Part shown: positions 36,528 through 45,565 of the stretch, in pieces | Position numbering within the stretch: the first letter of the stretch is position 1 | Layout of the letters: every line of letters starts with the position of its first letter | Assembly: GCA_023436145.1 (NCBI GenBank) | Contig: JAEZKP010000047.1 | Span: forward strand, 186,001 to 250,000 | Direction: 5' to 3' | Source: Fibrobacterota bacterium | GTDB taxonomy: Bacteria > Fibrobacterota > Chitinivibrionia > Chitinivibrionales > Chitinispirillaceae | DNA length: 64,000 nucleotides | Notes under the pieces: model-generated | Seen by the model: the letters and a program-made list of their open reading frames with translations, nothing else | Databases searched by the model: none | What the model was told of the DNA's origin: nothing | Position numbers and translations under genes: made by a program

Positions 36528-37030
36528 AAAGAAGAATAAGTACAGGCGGTTATTCACTGGTAGAGCTGGTTGTGGCTATGGTGCTGGTTTCAATAGTGAT
36601 CTCAAATGTATATTTTTTCTGGCGATACATGGACAGGCATGTTATCCGCCATTCAGAAAGCGCATCATTGCAAAGTGAGAGCGACAGAATAGTTCACCAG
36701 ATAGTTTCTTCTGTCAAAAAATCATCCACCCTACTGAATTACGACCGCAACTCCATTATGATGCTGGGAGAGACAGATGAGGACACGGTCTCATACTCAT
36801 TTTCCAATGACACACTCTACAGAAACAAGATTGCGATGTCCATACTGACGCCAAGAAGTCATGTCAAAGATTTTGAAATAAAAAATCTCACCGAAGATCC
36901 TCTGAACAGTTTTCAGTTTCTTTTTCTGGAAATCACAGTTACGCTGGTAAACCGAACCGGATTTGAATCACAGGCTACGCTCAGGGTGAAGAGCAGAGGG
37001 GGGATGCAGAATCTGCATCCGGAATGGTAG
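36521..37030 (+). CDS. Minor pseudopilin (GspJ/PilW-like)
   Basis: A 169-aa type IV pilin-like protein with a clear prepilin site TGG/YSLVELVVAMVLVSIVIS (Glu at +5) and a C-terminal beta-rich domain. The start is a GTG overlapping the end of the previous gene by 7 bp. It is the last gene of the operon; no major pseudopilin (GspG/PilA) or platform protein (GspF/PilC) follows. Confidence 0.8.
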   Translation: MVKRRISTGGYSLVELVVAMVLVSIVISNVYFFWRYMDRHVIRHSESASLQSESDRIVHQIVSSVKKSSTLLNYDRNSIMMLGETDEDTVSYSFSNDTLYRNKIAMSILTPRSHVKDFEIKNLTEDPLNSFQFLFLEITVTLVNRTGFESQATLRVKSRGGMQNLHPEW

Positions 37031-37106
37031 GGACACTTAACTTCGTCACATTTCATGAGACATGCATAATGGTTTAACCTGAAAAAAGAAGTCCGCCCCT
37101 CCTGTA

Positions 37107-37616
37107 TCAGCCTCTTTCATCCACTGTGGAGTAACAGTACGCAATTTCACCATAATAAATAGTATGGTAATCCTTATTTGGATAGAGATGCTTGTAAGAG
37201 TCAATCAGAGCTGAAGGATCGATTGCGGACTTGTAAACTATTTTACATTCATAATGTATTCCTGCAATATCCAGAACCGGTGTACGCACCTTTTCTCCAG
37301 GAAATATTTCCAGGGAACATTCCTTGAACTTATCATGTGTCTTGCCGGAATTAGTACCACAGAATTCCAGCTGTTTACTCATATCCACCATCGGAACACT
37401 AACTGTAAACTCAGTTGATTTTTCTATAATTTTATAAGTATGGCGGGAGTTTCTTACCATGATGGTAAATAAAGGTCTTCCCCATAAAAAACCAATCGAT
37501 GCCCATCCGATTGTCATTACATTGAGAAGATCTCCAGCCTGAACCGTTAAAAATGCCCCTTTACGGATCTGCTCCATGGACTTATCTGCAGTTGCCATGT
37601 AATCAACATGATGCAT
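37107..37616 (-). CDS. Flavin reductase-like FMN-binding protein (flavoredoxin type)
   Basis: A 169-aa split-barrel FMN protein. The conserved opening KGAFLTVQAGDLLNVMTIGWASIGFLWGRPLF in pieces and the RNSRHTYKIIEKSTEFTVSVP block match flavin-reductase/flavoredoxin proteins common in anaerobes. A clear AAGGAGAG site precedes the ATG. It probably transfers electrons between reduced carriers through FMN; the partner is not known. It is about 150 bp downstream of ettA on the same strand and convergent with the pilin operon. Confidence 0.85.
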   Translation of the reverse strand: MHHVDYMATADKSMEQIRKGAFLTVQAGDLLNVMTIGWASIGFLWGRPLFTIMVRNSRHTYKIIEKSTEFTVSVPMVDMSKQLEFCGTNSGKTHDKFKECSLEIFPGEKVRTPVLDIAGIHYECKIVYKSAIDPSALIDSYKHLYPNKDYHTIYYGEIAYCYSTVDERG

Positions 37617-37769
37617 ACAGTACTCTCCTTCCGGAAATTTTCTGTCATTATGTATCAGTTCATTTCATCAAGATACACCGGAAAAAATATTTTCCGGCAT
37701 TACCTGATAAATATAGCATTTATTTTAGCACTTTCCAATCTAATAAATCAGATGTTCTGTGCCGGCAAT

Positions 37770-39449
37770 CTATTTTCTTTGTAAAGGTTTATATTTCACT
37801 CTGGTTGGCTGTTCTGCATCTATCCCCAGTCTCTGCCTGCGGGCTTCTTCATAGGAAGCATAGTTGCCTTCATGCCACACCACAGTACTGTTTCCTTCAA
37901 ATGCCAGTATATGGGTGGCAATTCTGTCAAGAAACCAGCGATCATGGCTGACTATCACTGCACACCCTTCAAAATCGGAAACCGCCTGCTCCAAAGCCTG
38001 TAATGTCTCAACATCCAGATCATTTGTAGGTTCGTCCAGCAAAAGCACATTACCACCGCTCTGTAATAGCTTGGCAAGATGCACCCGGTTACGCTCACCA
38101 CCAGAAAGCTCCTTTACCAGCTTCTGCTGATCAGAGCCACTGAAATTGAATTTCCCCACATAGGCTCTGGAATTTAACTCCGTTTTTCCCAGCAGAATCG
38201 TATCCTGCCCGCCTGTGATCTCTTCAAAAACCGTTTTCTCCCCATCCAGTGCATCCCGGCTCTGATTGACATAGCTAAGCTGCACCGTCTCCCCGATGGT
38301 AAGTTTACCACTGTCGGGTTTCTCCTGTGATGTTATCATGCGTAATAATGTGGTTTTTCCGGTTCCATTTGCCCCGATAATTCCCACAATCCCAGCCCTG
38401 GGAAGGACAAAATCGAGATCTTCAAAAAGCAACTTATCTCCGTATGCCTTACTTAGCTTTTCTGCATTGATAACCACATTACCCAGACGAGGACCATGTG
38501 GAATGATTATCTGAGCACGGGTGATCTTTTCCATCGTTTTCTGACTCAAAAGCTCCTCATAAGCATTAAGTCGGGCCCGCCCCTTAGCCTGTCTGGCCTT
38601 CTGAGACATCCTAACCCACTCAAGCTCGGTCTTAAGCCGCCTCTGCCGATCACTCTCCTCTTTCTCCTCCTGAGCAAGACGGGATGATTTCTGCTCCAGC
38701 CATGAACTATAATTACCCTTCCATGGTATTCCTCTTCCCCGGTCTATCTCCAGAATCCATCCCACTACATTATCCAGAAAATAACGATCGTGGGTAACCA
38801 GAATGACCGATCCCTGATACTCCCTCAGATGCCGCTCCAACCAGGCCACCGACTCCGCATCAAGGTGATTGGTAGGTTCATCCAACAATAATAGATCCGG
38901 CTTTTGAAGCAAAAGTTTGCAAAGAGCCACCCGTCGTCGTTCTCCACCGGAAAGTTTACTCACATCCGCATCACCAGGAGGAAGTCGTAAAGCATCCATG
39001 GCAATCTCCAGCTGACGGTCCAGATCCCAGGCATTCACCGCATCGATCTTATCCTGCAGCTTTGATTGACGTTCAAGCAGTTTATCCATCTCATCATCTG
39101 AAAGCTCTTCAGCAAACTTGTTTGAAACTTCCTCGAATTCCTCCAGCAAACAGCGGGTTTCCTTAACCGCCAACTCGACATTTCCCTTGACATCCAATTT
39201 CTCATCCAATGCAGGTTCCTGGGGAAGATAACCAACAGTGCGTCCAGATTCAATCCATGCTTCACCCTGAAACTCTGTATCTATACCAGCCATAATCTTA
39301 AGCAAAGTACTCTTACCTGAACCATTCACTCCGATGATTCCGATCTTGGCCCCATAATAAAAAGAGAGAGAAATATCTTTCAAGACTTCCTTTTTAGGAG
39401 GATACACCTTTGTCATCCGACTCATGTAATAAACAAATTTTTCTGCCAT
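37770..39449 (-). CDS. ettA: Energy-dependent translational throttle protein EttA (ABC-F)
   Basis: ABC-F ATPase that binds the ribosomal E site and gates the first elongation step according to ATP/ADP. The 559-aa protein has two ATPase domains: Walker A GVNGSGKST (about 40) and GANGTGKTT (about 355), signatures LSGGERRRVAL and LSGGERNRVHL, and Walker B boxes LLLLDEPTNHLD and VLLLDEPTNDLD. It has no membrane helices. The inter-domain linker (about 240-320) and the N-terminus (KFVYYMSRMTKVYPP) match EttA specifically. AGGAAT precedes the ATG. Confidence 0.95.
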   Translation of the reverse strand: MAEKFVYYMSRMTKVYPPKKEVLKDISLSFYYGAKIGIIGVNGSGKSTLLKIMAGIDTEFQGEAWIESGRTVGYLPQEPALDEKLDVKGNVELAVKETRCLLEEFEEVSNKFAEELSDDEMDKLLERQSKLQDKIDAVNAWDLDRQLEIAMDALRLPPGDADVSKLSGGERRRVALCKLLLQKPDLLLLDEPTNHLDAESVAWLERHLREYQGSVILVTHDRYFLDNVVGWILEIDRGRGIPWKGNYSSWLEQKSSRLAQEEKEESDRQRRLKTELEWVRMSQKARQAKGRARLNAYEELLSQKTMEKITRAQIIIPHGPRLGNVVINAEKLSKAYGDKLLFEDLDFVLPRAGIVGIIGANGTGKTTLLRMITSQEKPDSGKLTIGETVQLSYVNQSRDALDGEKTVFEEITGGQDTILLGKTELNSRAYVGKFNFSGSDQQKLVKELSGGERNRVHLAKLLQSGGNVLLLDEPTNDLDVETLQALEQAVSDFEGCAVIVSHDRWFLDRIATHILAFEGNSTVVWHEGNYASYEEARRQRLGIDAEQPTRVKYKPLQRK

Positions 39450-39789
39450 TAGTTATTCCTACTGATTTTTATGGTGATTTTAACCCTAATCACTATGTGA
39501 CTTAGAAGAGATTAACCTTCATAGATCATAAGCTGAGTTGGTATAAGTAGCCTAATTTAATATTTTCCACAGGCCAGTAGAACCTAAATCGGGGTGATTC
39601 TTTGTTAATGAATTCAAAACCACAGCTCTGATTTGGACAAATAGTGGTCTTCCAGGTTAAGAGTACCCCACTTCAGGTAGAAGAATAAAAATACGGATGG
39701 ACTGGCAATTAATTGCCCCGTGCAATCAACAAAGTCATTTTCTAATTTTATTAAAAACCAATGAACTAATCTGAGGCAAGATTAAAAAT
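39450..39789. other. 340-bp intergenic region upstream of ettA
   Basis: No gene seen. It contains a perfect 14-bp palindrome GGCAATTAATTGCC at 39704-39717, some 255 bp before the ettA ATG and 73 bp beyond the stop of the small gene at 39790-40017. The ettA promoter should lie here, but no clear hexamer pair was found. Confidence 0.5.
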
Positions 39790-40017
39790 TCAGGGCAAAT
39801 CATTAACACTCCAGATATCAGTGTCACTCGATTTTTTGAGAATATAATGTGCGGCATCATCAGCAAACACCTTGAAATAAGAGAATCCCGGGCTATACCA
39901 TCTATCCTCAATCTCCAATACCTCCAGGCGCTTTTCTCCAATCCAGAAACGCACAGGATACTCCTCCGCTTTATAACCACTATAGGTTTCCACTCTGATT
40001 CGCCATTCCATCATCAT
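39790..40017 (-). CDS. Small protein coupled to the BON-domain gene, 75 aa
   Basis: A 75-residue basic/aromatic protein (WRIRVETYSGYKAEEYPVRF; RWYSPGFSYFKVFADD; AHYILKKSSDTDIW) with a strand-rich pattern suggesting a small beta-barrel. Its ATG overlaps the stop of the BON-domain gene (ATGA type), so translation is probably coupled. Similar short proteins of the form WYSPGYTYFKV-ADDG-YIL occur in other bacteria from memory, but the function is unknown. Confidence 0.7.
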   Translation of the reverse strand: MMMEWRIRVETYSGYKAEEYPVRFWIGEKRLEVLEIEDRWYSPGFSYFKVFADDAAHYILKKSSDTDIWSVNDLP

Positions 40018-40688
40018 GCTGCTTTCTGCTGAACCCTGAGCAGATTCACCACATCCCGTACCCCCCTGGTAAAACGGGCGATCCGGTATGCAGTGTAAAG
40101 TTCTTTGAGATCATGCACAATTCCGCTCAAGGTAACCCTGCCGTTTTCCACATCAACTTCGATCCTATAATGGTCCAGTTCAAAGTTTCTCTGCAACGCA
40201 GCCATAATATCCTGAGCAACAGCCTTGTCCGCATAGGCATGCGTGGGGACCACCACCAGCTCATTAGAGACATGTACTACACCCTGAATGTCATAGGCAA
40301 TCTCCTCAGCCCGCATCTTTTTCCAGTACGCATCGGTAGTTCCCTGCAATATGACGGTTCCCTTGTCTACAGCGACTTCGATACTAGACGCCTCAATGTT
40401 TGGATTCCACAGAAAACGATTCAATAAACGAATTTTAATTTCATTATCTGAGGGCACAGAAATACTGGAGGGGAATTTTAAAGTCAGTCTGCTAGTCACC
40501 TTCACTACCCCGGGAACCTGCAACACATCCGCCTCAGCCGCCTGACGGGCTGCGTATGAGGGCACAGTCCCTTCCAAAATCACTTCACCATTATGCACCT
40601 TAACCTCTATTGCGGACATCCCGATCCGATAATCCCAGGAAAGCTGATCGATAATAACTCTTTTTATTTCATCATCTGTGTAGGCCAT
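40014..40688 (-). CDS. Triple BON-domain protein
   Basis: A 224-aa protein made of three BON domains (about 4-70, 78-148 and 150-222). Each has the VHNGEVILEGTVPSY / VDKGTVILQGTTDAY / VENGRVTLSGIVHDL pattern and a VVKVTSRL-type end. BON domains are thought to bind membrane phospholipid surfaces. No signal peptide or membrane helix is present, so it appears cytoplasmic, unlike the periplasmic OsmY. GGAGCG precedes the ATG. It lies 46 bp beyond the dihydroorotate-dehydrogenase-like gene on the same strand. Confidence 0.88.
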   Translation of the reverse strand: MAYTDDEIKRVIIDQLSWDYRIGMSAIEVKVHNGEVILEGTVPSYAARQAAEADVLQVPGVVKVTSRLTLKFPSSISVPSDNEIKIRLLNRFLWNPNIEASSIEVAVDKGTVILQGTTDAYWKKMRAEEIAYDIQGVVHVSNELVVVPTHAYADKAVAQDIMAALQRNFELDHYRIEVDVENGRVTLSGIVHDLKELYTAYRIARFTRGVRDVVNLLRVQQKAA

Positions 40689-40734
40689 AAGTTCGCTCCA
40701 AAGTATCAGAGTTTACAAACTTTATTAATTTATT

Positions 40735-41745
40735 TCAGGGCAAAATCGAACCGTTCTGATAAGAACCTAATACTTTCATGTAGTTAGCCCTTTCATATGC
40801 TTCCGGATTTTCCACAGAACCACGCCCCATCACCCCATGAAAAGCAGCCATCGACTCATACTGATTTTCTTCCAGCCATTCACTGACTCCGGAAAGTAAT
40901 TTGGAAATATGTCCGATTCCTTTCTGCAAAATTGATGAAGTCGTCATGGATACCCGGGCTCCTACGGCCACGCATTTTAGTACATCCAATGAACTATGTA
41001 CTCCTCCTGTAATGGCAAGATCAGTTTTTATTTTATCAAATAAAATGGAAGCCCAGCGGATTCTGAGCAAAAGTTCATCGGAAGTGCTCAGATGCAGAAC
41101 CGGTTTGACTTGCAATTTTTGCAAATCGATGTCGGGCTGATAAAACCGGTTGAAAATAACCACCCCTTTGGCACCGGCACCGGAAATTTTACCTACAATA
41201 TCAGGAATTGAGCTGAAAAAGGGACTGATCTTAACCGCTACCGGAATAGTGACACTTCTAACCACTTCCCTTACCAAAGTGAGACAAGCCTCTTCCACCT
41301 GTAAAGAAGTGATTCCTGGAGTTGCAGGAAGATTATAAACATTAAGCTCCAGTGCATCAATTCCCGCTTTTTCCATTTCGCGGGCATATTTAACCCACCC
41401 TCCAACGGCTTTACCATTAAGACTGCCGATAATCGGGATATCTACCGCTTCCTTCATTTTGATAATCATATCCATATATTCTGAAGAGCCGGACCGCTGC
41501 GACCTCACATCCGGAAGATAGCTTAGAGCCTCGGCAAAATGCTCTGTCCCCTGGGCAAGCCCCCGGTCAAGCATCATCTGCTCTTTTTGAATCTGTTCCT
41601 CAAAAAGCGATGGCAACACAACCGCCGCCACTCCTGCATCTTCCATTCTCCTTACCTTCTGCACATCTGCACATATCGGGGATGATGATGCCACCAGTGG
41701 GTTTTTCAGCCTTAAACACAGATAGTTCATCGAAAGGTCAACCAT
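40735..41745 (-). CDS. Dihydroorotate dehydrogenase-like TIM-barrel flavoprotein
   Basis: A 336-aa protein with the FMN TIM-barrel features of the class 1 DHODH family: N-terminal LCLRLKNPLVASSSPI, central ALELNVYNLP, VAVKISPF, and the late phosphate-binding ITGGVHS. Because it overlaps nifJ by 8 bp, it probably works with pyruvate:ferredoxin oxidoreductase rather than in pyrimidine synthesis. Similar genes sit beside nifJ in other anaerobes (recalled, not checked). The true reaction is unknown. Confidence 0.85.
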   Translation of the reverse strand: MVDLSMNYLCLRLKNPLVASSSPICADVQKVRRMEDAGVAAVVLPSLFEEQIQKEQMMLDRGLAQGTEHFAEALSYLPDVRSQRSGSSEYMDMIIKMKEAVDIPIIGSLNGKAVGGWVKYAREMEKAGIDALELNVYNLPATPGITSLQVEEACLTLVREVVRSVTIPVAVKISPFFSSIPDIVGKISGAGAKGVVIFNRFYQPDIDLQKLQVKPVLHLSTSDELLLRIRWASILFDKIKTDLAITGGVHSSLDVLKCVAVGARVSMTTSSILQKGIGHISKLLSGVSEWLEENQYESMAAFHGVMGRGSVENPEAYERANYMKVLGSYQNGSILP

Positions 41746-44700
41746 TTGCCCCCCTCTGAGTTACCGGCATGGAAGCCTGGTGCTGATACCAGCTCCACCT
41801 TCTGGTAAGCTCCTCTTTGGCTTTTGACAAAAGCCGCTCGGCTTCATCTGGATTGCTGTGACGAAGCAACGAATAACGGGTTTCGTTGTAAATGTAATTT
41901 TCCAGTGGTATCGATGGCGCTCTACTGTCAAGTTGAAGAGGATTCTTTCCCTGCTTTTGCAGCCCCGGATCATATCTGAGTAGAGGCCAGTAGCCACTCT
42001 CTACTGCCAGATGCTGCTGATTAGTGCCATGAACCAAATCAAAACCCTGACCGATACAGTGGGCATATGCTACAATAAGCGAAGTTCCCTGGTACTGATC
42101 CGCCTCCCTGAAAGCTTTGATTGCCTGCGCCTGATCCGCTCCCATTGCCACTCTGGCCACATACACCGAACCATAACTCATGGCCATCATCACCAGATCC
42201 TTTTTACCAGTGCTCTTTCCACCTGCAGCAAACTTGGCCACCGCTGCGGGAGGTGTGGCTTTGGACATCTGCCCACCAGTATTAGAATACATCTCAGTGT
42301 CCAAAACCAGGATATTTACTTTACGTCCCATAGACAGAACATGATCCAGTCCGCCAAAACCTATATCATAAGCCCAGCCATCACCACCCACCAGCCATAT
42401 GCTTTTCTTAATCAGAGCATCGGATAGCGCAAGAAGATCTTCTGCCTCCTTTTTTCCGACCTGCTTTAACCTCTGCCGCAAAGCAACCACCCGGGCCCGT
42501 TGTTCCTGGATGTCAACGGTACTGTTTTGATCGGCTTTTATAAGCGCCTCCACCAGTTCACTTCCTATTTCCGGCTCAAGTTTACAAAGAAGTTCCCTGC
42601 ACTGCTCTATCTGTTTGTCAATGGCAATTCTGAACCCCAGCCCGAATTCTGCATTGTCCTCAAAAAGAGAATTGGACCATGCAGGTCCCCTCCCCTCTTT
42701 ATTTACCGACCAGGGTGTTACCGGTTCATTGCCTCCGTAAATTGATGAACATCCGGTGGCATTGGCAATTAATGCATGATCGCCAAAGAGCCGGCTAAGT
42801 AAAGTAAGATAAGGAGTTTCACCACATCCGGCACACGCTCCACTGAATTCAAACAGAGGAGTAACAAACTGAAGTTCCCGTACCGAAGAGGCTTCCTGGT
42901 CATATTGAGGCAGATCAGTAAAAAATTCCCAGTTTTGCTGCCCGCTTTGCAATACCGACCCCTTGGGTTTCATATTCAAAGCTCTGGTTTTAGGCTCTTT
43001 ACGATCTTTGGCCGGGCAGACTTCCACACATACCCGACATCCTGTACAATCCTGAGGGGATACTGCAACTGTGTAATAGAGTCCCTGCAATGAAGGATGA
43101 CGTGCCGGAACAGATTGAAAAGAATCAGGTGCACCTGTCAGATCTGCTTTATCATAAACTTTTGCTCTGACAACCGCATGGGGACAAAAAAAAGAACACC
43201 TGCCGCATTGAATACAGAGCTGCGGCTCCCATACCGGAACTTCGGAGGAGATCCCCCGTTTAAGGTATTTGCTGGTGGCACTGGGAAATGTGCCATCGGC
43301 ATCAAATGCACTCACCGGAAGCTTATCACCTGAACCTTTGAGAATCATGGCAGTCTTTTGCTTGACAATTGGTGTAGCATCAGGGCTTACCGGCTCCCGC
43401 AGATCAAAAGTACTGCTGGCATGCCCGGGTACATCCAGCCGGTGCAGATTACGTATTGCCAAGTCGACAGCCTCTAAATTCATGGCCACAATGGCCTCCC
43501 CCCGTCTCCCATAGCTGGCGGAAATGTATTCTTTTATTTTTCTGACTGCGGTCCCCTCCTCCACAAGATTGCTGAGCGCAAAGAAACAGGTTTGCATGAT
43601 GGTATTAATCCTGCCTCCCAACCCGATTTTACCGGCAATACTGCCTGCATCTATTGTATACACCTTCAGTTTTTTTCCGATAATTGCTTGCTGTACAGAA
43701 AGAGGAATTTTATCCCAGAGCTCCTCCGGCGCATATGGACTGTTGAGAAGAAAAGTTGCACCATCCCCGGAATACTGTAGCATATCGATTTTTTGCAGAA
43801 AAGAAAATTGATGACAGGCAATAAAATTGGCCTTGTAGATCTGATAGGGGGAATTAATGGGCTTTTTATCGAAACGCAGATGAGAAACAGTCAGAGAACC
43901 GGATTTCATGGAATCGTATACAAAATAACCCTGTACATAATAATCGGTTGTATCCCCAATGATTTTAAGAGTGTTTTTATTGGCACTCACCGTACCATCT
44001 GAGCCGTATCCGTAAAATAAAGCAGTGATTCTCTGCTGTGGCTCGAAATTATCATCATTCTCTACGGTCAGGCTCTGAAAACTCACATCATCATGAATAC
44101 CCACAGTGAAATGATGCGGCATGCAGTTTTTATGAAGACGGGAGAAGATAGTCCTGGCCATAGGCGGTGTAAACTCTTTTGAAGACAATCCGTAACGCCC
44201 ACCTATAGTCTGAGGAGCCTTTAACCAGGGAGAATCGGGACCAGCGGATGCCTCACTGATGGAAGTTACCACATCGCAATAAAGCGGCTCACCCGGACTG
44301 CCCGGCTCTTTTGTCCTGTCCAGAACCGCAATAGCTTTAACCGTTGTTGGAAGCATCTGCAAAAGATGAACCGATGAGAATGGACGATAAAGACGGACCT
44401 TTAAAATCCCCACCCGTTCCTGTTTACTGTTAAGTTCTTCCACCACCTCTTCTACCGTCTGGGAGGCCGAACCCATTATCACCACCACCCGTTCAGCCTG
44501 GGGATCACCACAGTAATCAAAAACATGATATGAACGGCCACTAATCTTCTCAAAATCAGCCATCACCTGCTCGACCACCGATGCAGCAGCATTATAAAAA
44601 GGATTTGAAGCCTCACGGGCCTGGAAAAAAATATCGGGATTTTGCGAACTTCCTCTAATAAATGGCCGCTCCGGGCTAAGAGAGCGATACCGGTGCTCCC

Positions 44701-45301
44701 GAACCAATGAATCGTCTATCAAGGCACTCAACTGTTGATCACTAAGAAGAGTAATCTTGGAAATCTCGTGAGAAGTACGAAAGCCATCAAAAAAGTGCAG
44801 GAATGGGACCCTGGATTTAAGTGTTGAAGCCTGGGAAATGAGGGCAAAATCGTGTGCCTCCTGTACTGAAGAGGAGCAAAGAAGAGCAAAGCCGGTACCG
44901 CGAACCGCCATCACATCACTGTGATCACAGAAAATAGAAAGAGCATGGCTTGCCACAGTCCTGGCCGCTACATGAATAACCATGGGATTAAGCTCACCAG
45001 CAATCTTAAACATATCGGGAATCATAAGGAGAAGCCCCTGTGAAGCCGTGAAAGTGGTGGTGAGAGAACCACGCTGCAAAGAACCATGAACCGCAGCTAT
45101 CGCTCCTCCCTCACTTTGCATTTCCACTATGTGAGGAACTGTCCCCCAGATATTTCTCTTCCCAGCCAAAGCCCACATATCCGCCATTTCACCCATGGGC
45201 GAAGCAGGGGTTATTGGATAAATCGCTACCGTTTCGTTGGTACTATAAGCAACTCTTGCCGCCGCCTCATTTCCATCGAGCGTTTTAGTCTTCTCAGCCA
45301 A
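41738..45301 (-). CDS. nifJ: Pyruvate:ferredoxin (flavodoxin) oxidoreductase
   Basis: Oxidises pyruvate to acetyl-CoA and CO2, reducing ferredoxin; a central enzyme of anaerobic metabolism. The 1187-aa single-chain protein has the thiamine/pyruvate domain opening (DGNEAAARVAY, YPITPASPMGEMAD), two ferredoxin-type [4Fe-4S] motifs (CIQCGRCSFFCP near 692, CTGCRVCVEVCP near 749), a C-terminal TPP-binding domain (GDGWAYDIGFGG near 969) and the proximal cluster CAGCGE. The start is a TTG at 45301 with GGAGG 9 nt upstream, which gives the normal family N-terminus. The reduced ferredoxin could feed the hydrogenase system encoded divergently. Confidence 0.96.
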   Translation of the reverse strand: MAEKTKTLDGNEAAARVAYSTNETVAIYPITPASPMGEMADMWALAGKRNIWGTVPHIVEMQSEGGAIAAVHGSLQRGSLTTTFTASQGLLLMIPDMFKIAGELNPMVIHVAARTVASHALSIFCDHSDVMAVRGTGFALLCSSSVQEAHDFALISQASTLKSRVPFLHFFDGFRTSHEISKITLLSDQQLSALIDDSLVREHRYRSLSPERPFIRGSSQNPDIFFQAREASNPFYNAAASVVEQVMADFEKISGRSYHVFDYCGDPQAERVVVIMGSASQTVEEVVEELNSKQERVGILKVRLYRPFSSVHLLQMLPTTVKAIAVLDRTKEPGSPGEPLYCDVVTSISEASAGPDSPWLKAPQTIGGRYGLSSKEFTPPMARTIFSRLHKNCMPHHFTVGIHDDVSFQSLTVENDDNFEPQQRITALFYGYGSDGTVSANKNTLKIIGDTTDYYVQGYFVYDSMKSGSLTVSHLRFDKKPINSPYQIYKANFIACHQFSFLQKIDMLQYSGDGATFLLNSPYAPEELWDKIPLSVQQAIIGKKLKVYTIDAGSIAGKIGLGGRINTIMQTCFFALSNLVEEGTAVRKIKEYISASYGRRGEAIVAMNLEAVDLAIRNLHRLDVPGHASSTFDLREPVSPDATPIVKQKTAMILKGSGDKLPVSAFDADGTFPSATSKYLKRGISSEVPVWEPQLCIQCGRCSFFCPHAVVRAKVYDKADLTGAPDSFQSVPARHPSLQGLYYTVAVSPQDCTGCRVCVEVCPAKDRKEPKTRALNMKPKGSVLQSGQQNWEFFTDLPQYDQEASSVRELQFVTPLFEFSGACAGCGETPYLTLLSRLFGDHALIANATGCSSIYGGNEPVTPWSVNKEGRGPAWSNSLFEDNAEFGLGFRIAIDKQIEQCRELLCKLEPEIGSELVEALIKADQNSTVDIQEQRARVVALRQRLKQVGKKEAEDLLALSDALIKKSIWLVGGDGWAYDIGFGGLDHVLSMGRKVNILVLDTEMYSNTGGQMSKATPPAAVAKFAAGGKSTGKKDLVMMAMSYGSVYVARVAMGADQAQAIKAFREADQYQGTSLIVAYAHCIGQGFDLVHGTNQQHLAVESGYWPLLRYDPGLQKQGKNPLQLDSRAPSIPLENYIYNETRYSLLRHSNPDEAERLLSKAKEELTRRWSWYQHQASMPVTQRGANG

Positions 45302-45565
45302 AATCTGTACCTCCCACCCAAAAAAAGAGCCCTCGAAAGAAAAAAAAGCAAAAAGACGGCCATTAAATCAGTTAAACCGCTAAAAAAATCTCCTTTTTGG
45401 TATTTTTGATTATATTAAATTAAAAAACCATGTTTATAAATATTATAAACATCAAAACCGGTTGTATTTATGCCCGTTTATCTATATATTGATGATAACT
45501 CAAAAAGAATGGTGTCAGAATACTACTCACCTATTAACTCTTTTCAACTAACCAAAGACAATGCA
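45302..45565. promoter_or_regulatory. Divergent nifJ / hyp control region
   Basis: A 264-bp AT-rich region between nifJ (-) and the hyp-hydrogenase operon (+). It contains a perfect -10 TATAAT for nifJ on the minus strand (45414-45409) and the palindrome at 45431-45451, which covers the expected nifJ -35 position. A plus-strand promoter for hypA could not be fixed. Confidence 0.5.
45431..45451. promoter_or_regulatory. 21-bp palindromic candidate operator between nifJ and hypA
   Basis: TGTTTATA (45431-45438) and its exact complement TATAAACA (45444-45451) flank a 5-bp spacer. Spaced half-sites over a -35 region, between two redox operons, are what a Crp/Fnr- or Rex-like regulator would use, but the sequence does not match the Fnr (TTGAT-N4-ATCAA) or standard Rex consensus. 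Confidence 0.5.

Noticed and set aside
39704..39717. Palindrome GGCAATTAATTGCC as a sigma54 or operator site
   Set aside because: The GG and GC dinucleotides are one base too close for sigma54, and a lone 14-bp palindrome about 255 bp from ettA is weak evidence for an operator.
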